Shown here: positions 47,641 through 58,402 of the stretch, one piece after another
How the letters are laid out: each line of letters begins with the position of its first letter
How positions within the stretch are numbered: position 1 is the first letter of the stretch
From: Apium graveolens
Lineage: Eukaryota; Streptophyta; Magnoliopsida; Apiales; Apiaceae
Direction: 5' to 3'
NCBI RefSeq assembly: GCF_009905375.1
Contig: NC_133649.1
Location: forward strand, 222,700,090 to 222,764,089
Length of the DNA: 64,000 nt
The notes under the pieces: generated by a model
Database searches by the model: none
Told to the model about the DNA's origin: nothing
Seen by the model: only the letters and a program-made list of their open reading frames with translations
Translations under genes and position numbers: made by a program

Positions 47641-49193
47641 TAACCAAAGAAAGTGGAAGAAGCTCTTCAAGATGCTAATTGGGTGCAAAGAATCTCTCAG
47701 ACTTAACCAAAGGAAGAGTTAAATGAATTTGAAAGAAACAAAGTCTGAACCCTAGTGCCAAGACCAAAGAACAAATCTGTTGTTGGTACAAAGTGGGTGT
47801 TCAGAAACAAAACTGATAGTGATGGCATAATTACAAGGAATAAAGCAAGGCTGGTTGCAAAAGGATATTCTCAATAGGAGGGAATTGATTATGATGAAAC
47901 ATTTACATCAGTTGCTAGATTGGAAGCCATAAGGATATTTTGGCTTATGTTGCTCACAAAAAGTTTACAGTCTTTCAAAAGGATGTGAAAAGTGCTTTTC
48001 TCAATGGAGAATTGGAAGAGGAAGTATATGTTGAACAACCTCCAGGTTTTGTAGATTCAAAATTTCCTACTCATGTCTACAGACTAGACAAAGCACTTTA
48101 TGACCTTAAGCAAGCTCCAAGAGCATGGTATGAGACACTAGCTCAATTTCTTCTGGAAAGTGGATTTAACAGAGGAACTATTGACAAAACATTGTTTTAT
48201 CTCAACCATGGAGAGGACTTAATTTTGGTGCAGATATATGTTGATGATATCATTTTTGGTTCTACAAATGATAAACTTTGTAAAAGGTTTGCCAAGCTCA
48301 TGCAGTCAAGATATCAAATGAGTATGATGGGCGAACTTAGCTATTTTTTGGGCCTTCAAGTCAAGCATAATGAAGAAGACACTTTTATTTGTCAATCTAA
48401 GTACACCAGAAACTTGCTGAAGAAATTTGGAATGCAAGATTGTTCAAGTGCATCCACTCCCATGGCCACTGCAACAAAATTGGATAAGGATACTGGTACA
48501 TCAGTAGATATTACTGATTACAGAGGTATGATTGACTCATTACTCTATCTAACTACAAGTAGACCTGATATCATGTATGCTACCTGTCTTTGTGCAAGAT
48601 TTCAAACAGATCCAAGAGTACCTCACTTAACAGCTGTGAAAAAAAAATTCAAGTACCTTAAGGGTACGGCTGATCTGGGATTGTGGTATCCTAGAGAATC
48701 AGACTTTAAGCTAATAGGTTACCCAGATGCAGATTTTGCATGATGCAAAATTGACAGGAAAAGCACAAGTGGAAGCTGCCAATTTCTAGGAGGCAGATTG
48801 GTTTCCTGGTTTAGCAAGAAACAGAAGTCAATTTCCACATTAACTGCAGAAGCAGAGTACATTACTGCAGGAAGCTGTTGTGCACAGATTCTTTGAATGA
48901 AGAATCGGTTACTGGATTATGGGTTAGAATTTTCTAAAATTCCTATTTACTGTGATAATCAAAGTGCTATTGCTATGACAGGTAATCCAGTTCAACACTA
49001 AATGACAAAGCACATCAGCATTAGGTACCACTTCATAAGGGAACATGTGGATGAAGGTACAGTGGAATTGCATTTTGTTCCAACAGATCAACAACTAGCA
49101 GATATCTTCACAAAACCACTGTGTGAAGCTACTTTTACAAGATTGGTAAATGAACTTGGAATGGTTTCAGGTTCTTTCTCTAAATCTGCTTAG
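47641..49193 (+). pseudogene. SIRE-type reverse transcriptase and RNase H, element D
   Basis: The RT N-terminal part, with stops (47641-47940), includes GTKWVFRNKTDSDGIITRNK and ARLVAKGYSQ. After a frameshift near 47935 the frame is open to 48743: [40 protein letters not shown] and the catalytic YVDDIIFGS (about 48237-48263). RNase H follows: YPDADFA then a TGA at 48741, TAEAEYITAGS, IYCDNQSAIAMTGNPVQH and LADIFTKPLCE. It ends at a TAG at 49191-49193. In-frame stops in RNase H are at 48741, near 48894 and near 49000. Confidence 0.9.
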
Positions 49194-50520
49194 TTTATGT
49201 TCTGATCCATCAGACTTTATGATCAGTATTTACAGATATTACTATCTTTGTGTATTCTGTACTTAAATTGAAATTTGCTTAAGTGCTGATTGTTGTCTGA
49301 TGTGAATTTCTAAACTCTAATAGTGATATAACTGTTTTTATGACTATTCAATCCAATGAGGATAACTCTGCTAGATGCTGACCTGGTAGTCTTTAATATA
49401 CTAAAGATCCCTTGTATGAAGTAATTGTTTATGTGGAAATCTTTTAACACAAGCAAATTCTGATATTGAGCTTAGTTAAAGTTTACTTTGTGTATCTTGT
49501 TACTAAGTCAAAAACTAGAATAGTGCTTCTTATCTGTTAAGTTCTGATGTTGGTAAATCTGATGGATATACTAAGTGCTGATAAGCCTCACTTATCAAAA
49601 GAAAAAGAAAAGAAATAAAAATAAAAATCAGGTACTCCTTTGAGATCTAGAGTAAAAATGTGGAAGGGAAGACCCAATTGCATTACTGGTATTAAGTTAT
49701 ATGCATTAGAAAAACAAAATAAAATTTTCTTGGTGACTTTTCACATTCTCTGATTACTGGAGAAATACTCTGATAATAGCATTAATTCTGATAAGCAGTC
49801 GTGACTCACTTACACTGAGAAGACACTGTAAAATGGAATTTCAAAAGATGCATAAAATGAGCACAAAACAGTTGAGGTGGACTCATGCATGGACTCATTC
49901 TATAGTAGACTTCAGAATAATGACAGTTTTTTAGCAAAGTTCTTATTTATGCCTTATTTCTAAGATGTGCGAAAGTGAATCAGACTTTAATCTTTATCTG
50001 ATATTTAGGTTACTGCACACACATACACTCATATGAATGATGAAAATTACTGTGGTGGTAAATGTTATTTTAGATGAACAGTTTAAGTGTCAGTTGTATA
50101 AATTTTGAGGACAAGTTCTGATGGAAGTTCTGATGATTAAGTTCTGATAAAACCATATAAGTACTTGTGTGAAGAATTATAGGAATAAATCATTCACTTT
50201 TCGAGTTAAGGAGCCATGTTCTGATGATTGTTAAGTTCTGATATAAGTCTAAGTTCTGATATTAAATCCTGATTATGTACTTGACTTATTTGTGGTTAAA
50301 TCTGAAACAGTCATATTTAAAATCAGAATATGTTTGGGTGAGATGTAAACAGTCAAATTAATTTGGGTTAGTGGTACTCGTATATGCACAGTAATTTTTA
50401 CTTGTTTCATGTGCTCATTAACTCATGTTTTAAGCTTCTAATGGCTGTCATAATTACTCATCGGTCTAGGGAGACGAGGCTTTACTTCTCTTCATTTCAC
50501 ATTCCCTGCATCCCTTGGTC
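49194..50520 (+). other. Non-coding spacer of element D with TAAGTNCTGAT words
   Basis: No coding sequence. Near-exact TAAGTTCTGAT or TAAGTGCTGAT copies start at 49280, 49538, 49572, 50138, 50232 and 50250, with variants at 50112 and 50124 and many shorter TTCTGAT cores. Confidence 0.6.
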
Positions 50521-50530
50521 TTCCCTTGTC

Positions 50531-50538
50531 TATATAAA
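50531..50538 (+). promoter_or_regulatory. TATA box before the 79-codon ORF in element D
   Basis: TATATAAAAACCC, 55 bp upstream of the ATG at 50586, with a C/T-rich leader (TTTTTTCTTCTCTC) between. The arrangement is that of a plant core promoter; initiation is not shown. Confidence 0.5.
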
Positions 50539-50585
50539 AACCCGATAATCCTTCAGTAAAAACCAATTTTTTCTTCTCTCAAACA

Positions 50586-50825
50586 ATGACTCAGTTTGGT
50601 TGGTTTTACTGCTATGGCTCAGACAAAGTGACTATTTGGAACAATGGAGTTCCAACTCGTTATCCTATCAACAACATTCCTTCTAATCTCTGGATTCAAT
50701 TTCCAGAAATCATTAAAAATGATTTGTTGACTGTTCAAATAGATCTTCATCTCCGTTTTCTTCGTCAACAGGAGAGAATCATTCTTCTTGCTATTCTTTT
50801 TATTGAAGATAGGAAGAAGAATTAA
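50586..50825 (+). CDS. Small ORF between pol and env-position ORF of element D
   Basis: 79 codons from ATG 50586 (MTQFGWFYCYGSDKVTIWNN) to TAA. The protein is rich in aromatic and hydrophobic residues in the first half (VPTRYPINNIPSNLWIQFPE) and ends with a Leu/Ile-rich helix-like stretch and a basic tail (RQQERIILLAILFIEDRKKN). I do not recognise a family. It has its own TATA box at 50531, and AT-rich DNA with AATGAAA-like signals follows near 50975-50990, so it looks like a miniature transcription unit inside the retrotransposon. It could be an accessory gene of the lineage, a captured host exon, or a chance frame. Confidence 0.4.
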   Translation: MTQFGWFYCYGSDKVTIWNNGVPTRYPINNIPSNLWIQFPEIIKNDLLTVQIDLHLRFLRQQERIILLAILFIEDRKKN

Positions 50826-51484
50826 TTGCTATCCTCCTGTTTCTCTTCACTGTCAGCTTCGTCAGTCTTTTAGACTAGGACTAAGGCTGTTGATGTTAGG
50901 GATTCTAGACTAGGGCAATATTGTAATTTTCTGCATGTAATTTAAGTTTCATGATATGTATTCGTTTGATATATTAATGAAATTTTACTTTATTGCAAGA
51001 TTTTGTCTCTGAGTCGTTTCATATTCTGATGACCCTTTACACTCTGATAATAATCAAGTTGTGTTGCTCACGCGGTAGTGTTTATGTGCTTGGTTTATTT
51101 TTGGTTATTCTTAAATGGGATTATTTTATCAGAATAATTGTTTAAATGGGATTCCTTGATTAATGGGATTACTTGGTTAGTGGGACGGTTTTTCTCCTTG
51201 AAAAACTGCATGTGATAAGTAATGATTACTGAATACCCGTGCCCATTAATTATTTGTTACTGATGCATGCCTGACAGGTGTCCAAAGACGGTTCATATTC
51301 GTCTCAACGGTTATTTTTTTACCATGTATAAGTAAAAGAGAGAAAAGATTGTAAAATCTTTTATTCACTTTTATACTCTATCTCTCTCTTTTTACTCTTA
51401 TACTCTCACTATTTTCTGACAATTTATCACACAGGCATTTTCTCGAACACCTTTTAGACACTCAAATTTTTCACTAATTTTTCA
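50826..51484 (+). other. Leader region of the env-position ORF, element D
   Basis: Non-coding. GTATAAGTA near 51325 is a weak TATA candidate, followed by a CT-rich tract (51360-51415, TCTCTCTCTTTTTACTC) resembling a plant 5' UTR that leads to ATG 51485. Confidence 0.45.
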
Positions 51485-54400
51485 ATGGCACCTAAAGATA
51501 TTATCTTTAATGGAGCAACGTTTGTTCCTAATAACTATGCTGCCATTCTTTCCACGCAAGAAGCTCCGTTCGAACTTCACTTTATTCAGGACTTCTTAGC
51601 TCATAGTGAAATCGGATACGCTTTGACACAACCATCAAGTTTTTCTGGATCACAAGTGCTGACATTCTGGAGAACAGGGGTTTATGATGATGGTGGTAGG
51701 CATGGATCTCCTAGTATTATTTTTACAGCAAATGAGGAGGATTATGTCGTTACTCCGACAGTGGTTCGCAGGGCTCTCCATTTACCAGAAAATGTTCAAT
51801 TTAGTGCTGCTGTTGAGGAACCACTGCTTCAGGGAATAATGGCTGATTTGGGCTATAAAGAAAGTTTAGCAAAAATGGGTCAACTCAAACGTGCACACAT
51901 GCGCCGAGAATGGAGTTTTCTCTTTGACTGCATCACAAAGGCATTTGCTAACAAAAGTACAAATTTTGATGTCATTCCAATCTTGTCTCAACAAATTGGG
52001 TATGCTCTTCTCCATCAGTCTCATTTTGATTTTGCTAGAACTGTGATATGCTTTATTGGTGACAGAATGAAAGAGGATAGGAATATTGTCTATTTTTCTA
52101 GATTCTGTCAATTGATTTATAGTCATTGTACAGAAGAATCTATCTTAGCCAGTGACCTGTTAGAATCCTTTAAGCTAGCCAAAAGGGATTTTACTGATTT
52201 ACAAAATGCTAATAACAAAAAGGCAATTTTGAGACCTCTTAGAATTCCCTTAGTTGTCAAACAAGCCCTGGTAAGTGCTGATGCTGCCAAATACTCTGTA
52301 ATTTATCCTGATGTACCACAACCTCAACCACAACCATCAGCACCTACTCCTATCCCTCCTCAAACACAAACATCAGAATATGATCATTACCCATCAGCAC
52401 ATAATACAGTGCAGCCCTCTTCTGCTAGAGCAACAACATCAAGATCTAAGAAAATTTCACAGCAGAAAAGAAGAAGGATCATCTTGAGAGATGAATCAGA
52501 TGATGAGGCACAGGTTCAACCTACAGAACCTGTTGTTTCTGCAGCTGAGAAAGTCTCTTCTCAGAAAGCTACAGAGATTGGGAGTTCTAGGTCCCTGAAA
52601 AGGCCTAGAACAATTAATTCTGATGATGCATCTCCTATAGTCTCTTCAAAAGCAAAAAGATTTAAAACATTAGCAAAAAGGCCTGCAGATTCTGGTAAAG
52701 GAATGGAGGCAGCAGCTAAGGAAGGGGGTCAGGAATCTCTGATCTCACAAGACCCTGTTGAAGCTCACAATTCTCTAAGTGCTGATCCAGACCTTCATGC
52801 AACTCATCACTCTCCACTTCATGAGTCAGAAATAACTCATATTCCCACACCTCCAGTATCTCCAGTACATGCTGATAACCAGGGGCCAAGTGATGAAATT
52901 GACATCCATAACTTACAAGTGCCTCAGGTTTTGTATCTGGAAGCTCCACCAACTATAAAACTTTCTCAGCACACTCCTCCGGCCACTCCAGTGCTAAATT
53001 CTGATGATCTTGGAGATGAATCTCAAATTGCTTCTCATACAGTCATTTTATCAGAAGCTGATGTTAGTGAAGATTCTGCCACTTCTGTTGCACTGCCTGC
53101 TGCAAACTCTGATGAAGTTGATGTTAATATAGATGCTGATATAGCTGGTCCTTCTGGACATGCTCCTCTACCACCAGCTTCTAAGACTGCTTTTATCGAG
53201 AAGATTGTAGAAAGGGATCCTCCAGTTCCTTGGAGTGAGACTAAAAGAGGGCAAGAGTGGATTCAAGACTGGAATAATGTTGAATTTATCCCTAATGCAG
53301 CTGTTCTTTCTGAACATCTGACAAAGGATGGTGAGATGTTTGCCAATGATGATTTCAAGACACATCTTAGAGTTACAGCACTGAGTACAAGGCACCTTCA
53401 AGGTCAACACTCAGCAACTCATGCCCAGCTGGACAAAATTCGAAATACATTGCTAGAGGATGCAGAGAAGATCAAAGTAGAAAAGCAGAGGTTTTTCAAG
53501 CCTAACTTTGACCGTTTAGCAAACATTGAAAAGTCTCTAGACAAGCAGCAAGCTCAAATTTCTGATCTTTTACAAAATCAAGCTGCTCAACAAGTTCAGC
53601 TTAATGAACTTCAAAATTCTGTGGAATTGCTTGTCTCCCTGCTTCTTCGTGATGATGCCAAAAAGGGGGAGAAAGTAATTAAGTCCAAATACAAGTCTAC
53701 TACATCACAGAAAGAAAAAGATGATGAAAATGAAGATCAGGGAAACTCTGAAATGGGTGGAGGTCAAAGAAAAAGCAAAGGCTCTTCATTACAGAAAGAC
53801 AAAACTACAAGTCAAAGGCTAAGTTCTGATGCTGGAAAGAAATCAAGCTCAGGTAAACAAGTTCTAGTCAATCCTGAAAATCTTGATGAAGAGATCTCAA
53901 AGAAGCTGTTTCTTAAAGAAAATCCAGGGATTGATCTTGAAATGCTGGAAGAAGAAGAAGCTAGGCTGAAAGCTGCAATTGATAAGTCACAATCTAAGTC
54001 TAAAGTTTCTGCAACAGCAAAGAAACCTCCACAGGCTAAAGGCATTGTGATTAAAGAAAGAACAAGTGCTGAGGCATCTAAAGCCAAATCACAAGTGGAG
54101 TATGATCCAAAGTTTAAGGGCAAAGGTAAAGTTGATGAACCTGTAAGGGTTTACATGCCAACTATGGATGAACAAATAGATGCTGATGAAGATACTGATC
54201 TGATTTTAAAGAACAAGAAAGATTCCCAAACAACCTCTGACAGAGCTCAAGTTGTTCAAAGTCAGGAGTTAGTAAATTCAGATGCTACAAGGAAGCAGGC
54301 AACCTCTGACACAACTCAAGTTAGCTTGACATTAGAAGATAAGGGAATAACCTCTGACATTGCTCATGTTAAACCTTCAACTACTCTACCAGGATTAACC

Positions 54401-55153
54401 CAAGCTAAACAATCTGCTCAAACTCTGAAGAGTACATCAAGAGGTTTTCAGAGTAGATTGCTTCTAGGAAAGGAGGCATGAGATAAAACTGGGTTGGGAA
54501 ATGCTGATGAAAGAAGAGTAAGCAACACAACTCTAGATCCTACATCTCTGTCTGAACCAGGAATATGCACAACTCCTGAAAGATTAGATTAATTGGAGTC
54601 TGTACAGATGGTTTACCACTCTGCACTGAAAGAACAGGTTATGTTATATTTTATGACAGATGGGAGGGTATTCCAGATTATGCAGGATGCTATTAACTTG
54701 AAGTACTATGAAGAATTGGAACATGTGTTATATTTGCTTAAAGTAAAGAACAAGTCTACAGATGATGCTGCCAAATTCTTAAGGTATAATATTGAGAGAC
54801 AGAATAAACTTTACAGGATAAAGTCTGATAGCTCATACTATCCTAAGTACAGAGCTCATAATGGAAAAATTGTTGAAATGAAGCCTAGCACTGCAAAGAT
54901 TGTTACTACCTTTCTGGGTTATAGGGCTGTTGAATTCAACATAGAATCAGACAAAGCCTATTATATCAGACTTAATGAGGATATAAGAAAGGCAAAGATC
55001 AATGATCTCAGAGCTGCTATCTTTCAGATAAGTGAAGATACAGCTGAGCTAAAAGAAGCCAAAAGGAGGATGTTGAATGAACTTGCATATGCTGAGAGAT
55101 GTCTTTTGAAGAATTATCTCAGGACAACTCCTGATATTAAAGAGATCACATAA
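51485..55153 (+). pseudogene. SIRE-type env-position ORF, element D
   Basis: An ORF of about 1222 codons in one frame, broken by TGA 54479-54481 and TAA near 54590; the first 998 codons are open. The N-terminal ~270 residues form a folded-looking domain (FELHFIQDFLAHSEIGYALT, QVLTFWRTGVYDDGG, IGDRMKEDRNIVYFSRFCQL), conserved in style with other plant retroelement third ORFs. Residues ~280-560 are low-complexity, Pro/Ser/Gln-rich. Residues ~640-720 (LDKIRNTLLEDAEKIKVEKQ, NLLQNQAAQQVQL-type heptads) suggest a coiled coil. The rest is Lys/Ser-rich, and the piece after the stops (54593-55153) is helical (IRKAKINDLRAAIFQISEDT). I see no signal peptide or obvious transmembrane helix, so 'envelope' describes position only. 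Upstream is a CT-rich leader. Confidence 0.75.
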
Positions 55154-55363
55154 TGAAGCCAAGTCAGGGACTGCAACTGCTGAATTCTGAAGAACACACA
55201 AGCTAAAGCTGATATCAGACTTTAAGGATGGTAAAAGCTACAAGTACTGTAAGTTGTAGTTTTTTAGTCAAATTATCATGTGCATTTGTACTTAATGTTT
55301 TTGACATCATCAAATATATATATTGAACTTGTATATTATGCTAATTTACAAGTTGGGGGAGAT
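55154..55363 (+). other. 3' untranslated region and polypurine tract of element D
   Basis: Short AT-rich stretch ending with CAAGTTGGGGGAGAT (55349-55363), the PPT next to the LTR start TGTTAGATAT. Confidence 0.8.
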
Positions 55364-55964
55364 TGTTAGATATATTTGAGATGTCATGTCTAATGTGTTT
55401 CATGTTTAGTTTTTCAGATCTTAACAAACAGGAAATATCAGTACTTACTGAAATCAGCACTTACTGGAAGTCAGAACTTAAGGATATCAGTACTTAAATT
55501 ATCAGGAGATAATTATCAGAAGATGGATATCAGAACTTAAGTGCGAGAGGACGAACAGTTAAGGAAAGGCTGATTGAAAGGAAAGAAGATCAAGACTAAA
55601 TAAAGAAGAGATATGCATGGAGAAGATTTCTATGGAAAATAGAAGACTTGGAAAAGAAGATATCTAATTAAAATATTTTAGGATACAAAATCATATTCAA
55701 TATCAATTAGCGATTATCTTGTAACTGTGTAGTATATAAACACAGACATAGGGTTTACACTATATGTGTTATCATAATCGAAGTTATTATTTATTGTAAC
55801 CCTAGCAGCTCTCGTGATAAGTTATTCATCACTGAGAGAGGACAGTTCCATATTGTAACAGAGTTTATTGTGTTAAATAAAATCTGTTTTCTGTGTTCTT
55901 ATAATCGATTTGATTGTGATAAACACTGTAGTTAACCCCCTTCTACAATGTGTGAGACCTAACA
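55364..55964 (+). repeat. 3' LTR of SIRE-type element D
   Basis: 601 bp, TGTTAGATATATTTGAG...GACCTAACA, followed by the AGAAA target duplication. It carries the same five-word ATCAGNACTTA array and a TATATAAA box at 55733-55740. Confidence 0.92.
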
Positions 55965-55969
55965 AGAAA

Positions 55970-57174
55970 AGAAGGCAATTCCAGTTTTTCCAGAAGACCG
56001 GCGCGCCCGTGCTGTGCTAGCGCACGCCCGCGCCAGAGAAGCAGAATGTCAGCGCGCCCGCGCCAGGTCGGAATTCTAGATTCTTGTTTCAATTAGAAGA
56101 CTATTTTTCTGGGCTTTTGGATTAATTGGGTTGTTATTTAAAGACAACAAAAAGACGTTTTTCATAACGAAGCTTAAGGAGAAGACGACAAGAAGACCTA
56201 TAGCACTATTCAACGAAGGCGAAGAAGATCTAGTTTATTCTTGTGAATCTTTGTTCTAAGTTGTAAACTTGGATGCTCGTTTCTTATTTTGTTGAACATA
56301 ATACTCTGGATTACGTACTTTGTTTATTATTTGTTTTATAAAGACTACGTTTATTATACCATATTTTCATCGGAACCCACGTTGATGATGAGTCCGATTA
56401 TGGGCTAATCGTTATCATGGGGTTCTAGCGGATTTATTTATTTATTTTAATTCGATGTCTTAGTGTGTGGTGATTGTATGATAACCTAGTATTGGTTGTG
56501 CTTATTCCTCTTGTGAGCGTCGCGAACTTATAAGATAACATGTTAATCTTTAATAAAGCGAAAGTGAATTTAAGGGTTTAGAACTTGCCATATTAGCATA
56601 GGTTCATGTATTTGATATGCATGATGCGTAGGTAATTTTAACCATCTTACTTGCCCTATGCAATCATGATAGATAACTTGTGCATTAAACCGTTATATTG
56701 TCAAATTCTATAGACATATAGGGTCTCAATATAATTGGTGTCTATTCAGCTTCTATCTCTTTTGTGGATGACTGATAGTATGTTATTCGTGTAACGAAAG
56801 TTAGCGTTTAGCAGTTTCGTGTTATCTGATTAGTGTCATCACCATTACATGCTAAGGTTAAGAACGAAAAGGCTATTGAATGAAGTATTTAATGAAGTTA
56901 GAATCTCATGTTTGTGTTATATATTATTCAATTCTCTTTAAATCTCTTAGTTAATGTTCTCTAGTATAATTCTCAATAGTTAATCGTAGTATAATCAAAA
57001 CCCAAATTGTTATTCATCTTAGCATTGAATAATAGTCATATCATTGTTGCATAAGTGCATAAATCACATAGTTAACCTAAACTAGTCTATGTGGGAACGA
57101 ACTAGAAATAATTTTATATTACTTGCGATCGCGTATACTTGTGTGAATTATTAGCGCGTGTTTAGCGACTAACA
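55970..57174 (+). repeat. 3' LTR of element C, right part
   Basis: Continues the Athila LTR after element D; contains the CpG-dense block (about 55999-56068, somewhat shorter than in the 5' LTR) and ends GCGACTAACA before the target duplication GAAAT (57175-57179). Confidence 0.9.
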
Positions 57175-57179
57175 GAAAT

Positions 57180-58298
57180 CAATTTATGGCCTCGGATAGT
57201 CTCCACGAACTTGGTACCAAAGGTTCGTAAAATTCATTGTCCATATGGGTTTTGTTTGTAGTAAGAATGATAGTTCTCTTTTTATATACAAGCACGGGGT
57301 GATACCGCTTAACTTCTCGTTTATGTGGATGATATTGTACTCACCGCGTCCACTACAAGTTTCCTTCGCCATATTAATTCTGTTTTGAGCAATGAGTTTG
57401 CTATGACGGATCTCGGGCCTTTGAATTATTTTTTGGGCATTTCCGTTCATCGGTCTCCAGGTGCCATGTTTCTCTCCCAGCGGAAATATGCTGAGGAAAT
57501 TCTTTCCCGGTCAAATATGGGCAATTGTAAGTCTGTTCTTACCCCGGTTGATACCAAGGCCAAATTGAGTGCCACTGAAGGGTCTCAATTATCAATCCAA
57601 CATTATATCGTAGCTTGGCAGAGGCACTCCAGTATTTAACCTTTACTCATCCTGATATAAGTTATGTTGTGCAACAAATATGTTTGTTTATGCACGACCC
57701 TCATGACTCTCATCTCACGGCTATGAAACGCATTCTGCAATATATCAATGGAACACTTGAGTATGGCTTACTTCTTTGTGCATCTCCTACATCTGGTTTG
57801 ATTCCATATTCTAATGCCGACTGGGGTGGGTGTCCCAATACCCGTCGCTCTACTTTTAGGTACGGTGTGTTTTTAGGCGATAATCTCCTTTCCTGGTCTT
57901 CTAAACATCAACCCACTCTTTCCCGCTCTAGTGTTGAGGCTGAGTATCGTGGGGTTGCCAATGCGGTTGCTGAAACCTTGTGGCTTAGGAATCTATTGCT
58001 TGAACTCCACTGCCCCCTCCGTATAGCTACAATTGTCTTTTGTGACAATATCAGTGTCGTATATCTTTCTTCCAATCCTGTCCAACATCAACGTACTAAA
58101 CATGTTGAAATGGATATCCATTTTGTTTGTGAAAAGGTCGGTTTTGGTCATGTACGAGTGCTTCATGTTCCCTCTAACTCTCAATATGCTGATATTTTTA
58201 CCAAGGGCCAACCTTCCTTTCTCTTTTTGGAGTTCCGATCCAGTCTCAGCGTTCTTCCTTCTCCCGCTTCGACTGTGGGGGTGTCAGTAAATATGTAA
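57180..58298 (+). pseudogene. Copia element A: RT C-terminal part and RNase H
   Basis: Picks up the RT frame broken at 32591 (SIYGL, then SPRTWYQRFVKFI). The catalytic YVDDIVLT is at about 57320-57343. NEFAMTDLGPLNYFLGISVH follows, a frameshift near 57605, then PDISYVVQQICLFMHDPHDS and RNase H: YSNADWGGCPNTRRST, LSRSSVEAEYRGVANAVAET and FCDNISVVYLSSNPVQHQRT, with ADIFTKG near the end. The frame runs a few codons into the 3' LTR. Most of this part is well preserved compared with the gag-integrase half. Confidence 0.9.
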
Positions 58299-58402
58299 AT
58301 ATAGATATTAATTATAGTTTCCTTAGGTGTGAATGGTAGATTCCAAAAGGTTTGTAATTGGTTTCGGACTTTCCATATTGTAAAGCCGAGACATTATATA
58401 TT
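58282..58402 (+). repeat. 3' LTR of copia element A, truncated
   Basis: TGTCAGTAAATATG and onward matches the first ~121 bp of 17287-17453; similarity ends at 58402 within ACATTATATATT. A GTGGGGGTG purine-rich stretch (PPT) precedes it. Confidence 0.8.

Larger units (their letters stand above)
42810..55964 (+). mobile_element. Ty1/copia SIRE-type element D with env-position ORF
   Basis: 13,155 bp, with 601-bp LTRs at both ends and target duplication AGAAA at 42805-42809 and 55965-55969. iMet PBS, gag-PR-INT-RT-RH, a 2.3-kb spacer, then a very long third ORF and a PPT. The size and the long ORF downstream of pol are characteristic of the SIRE/Maximus lineage (sireviruses). I counted about 16 LTR differences (about 2.7%), older than element B. 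gag-pol is broken by several frameshifts and stops. Confidence 0.93.
32592..57174 (+). mobile_element. Athila-type Ty3/gypsy element C, interrupted by SIRE element D
   Basis: The 5' LTR (32592-34050), tRNA-Asp PBS, gag, PR-RT-RH-INT, third ORF, long 3' untranslated region, PPT and 3' LTR (42590-42809 plus 55970-57174) are all present. Five-bp target duplication GAAAT at 32587-32591 and 57175-57179. Without element D it is about 11.4 kb, as expected for Athila. Many in-frame TAG/TGA/TAA codons make it non-autonomous. Confidence 0.93.
17287..58402 (+). mobile_element. Ty1/copia retrotransposon A (outermost host of the nest)
   Basis: Short 167-bp LTR, initiator-Met-type PBS, gag-PR-INT-RT-RNase H order. 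After removal of the two insertions (B, C with D) and their target duplications it is about 3.84 kb, short for copia because the integrase core is deleted. gag is split by B at 18219/30906 and RT by C at 32591/57180. The 3' LTR (58282-58402) is cut short, so no target duplication can be checked. Numerous stops show it is the oldest layer. Confidence 0.85.
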
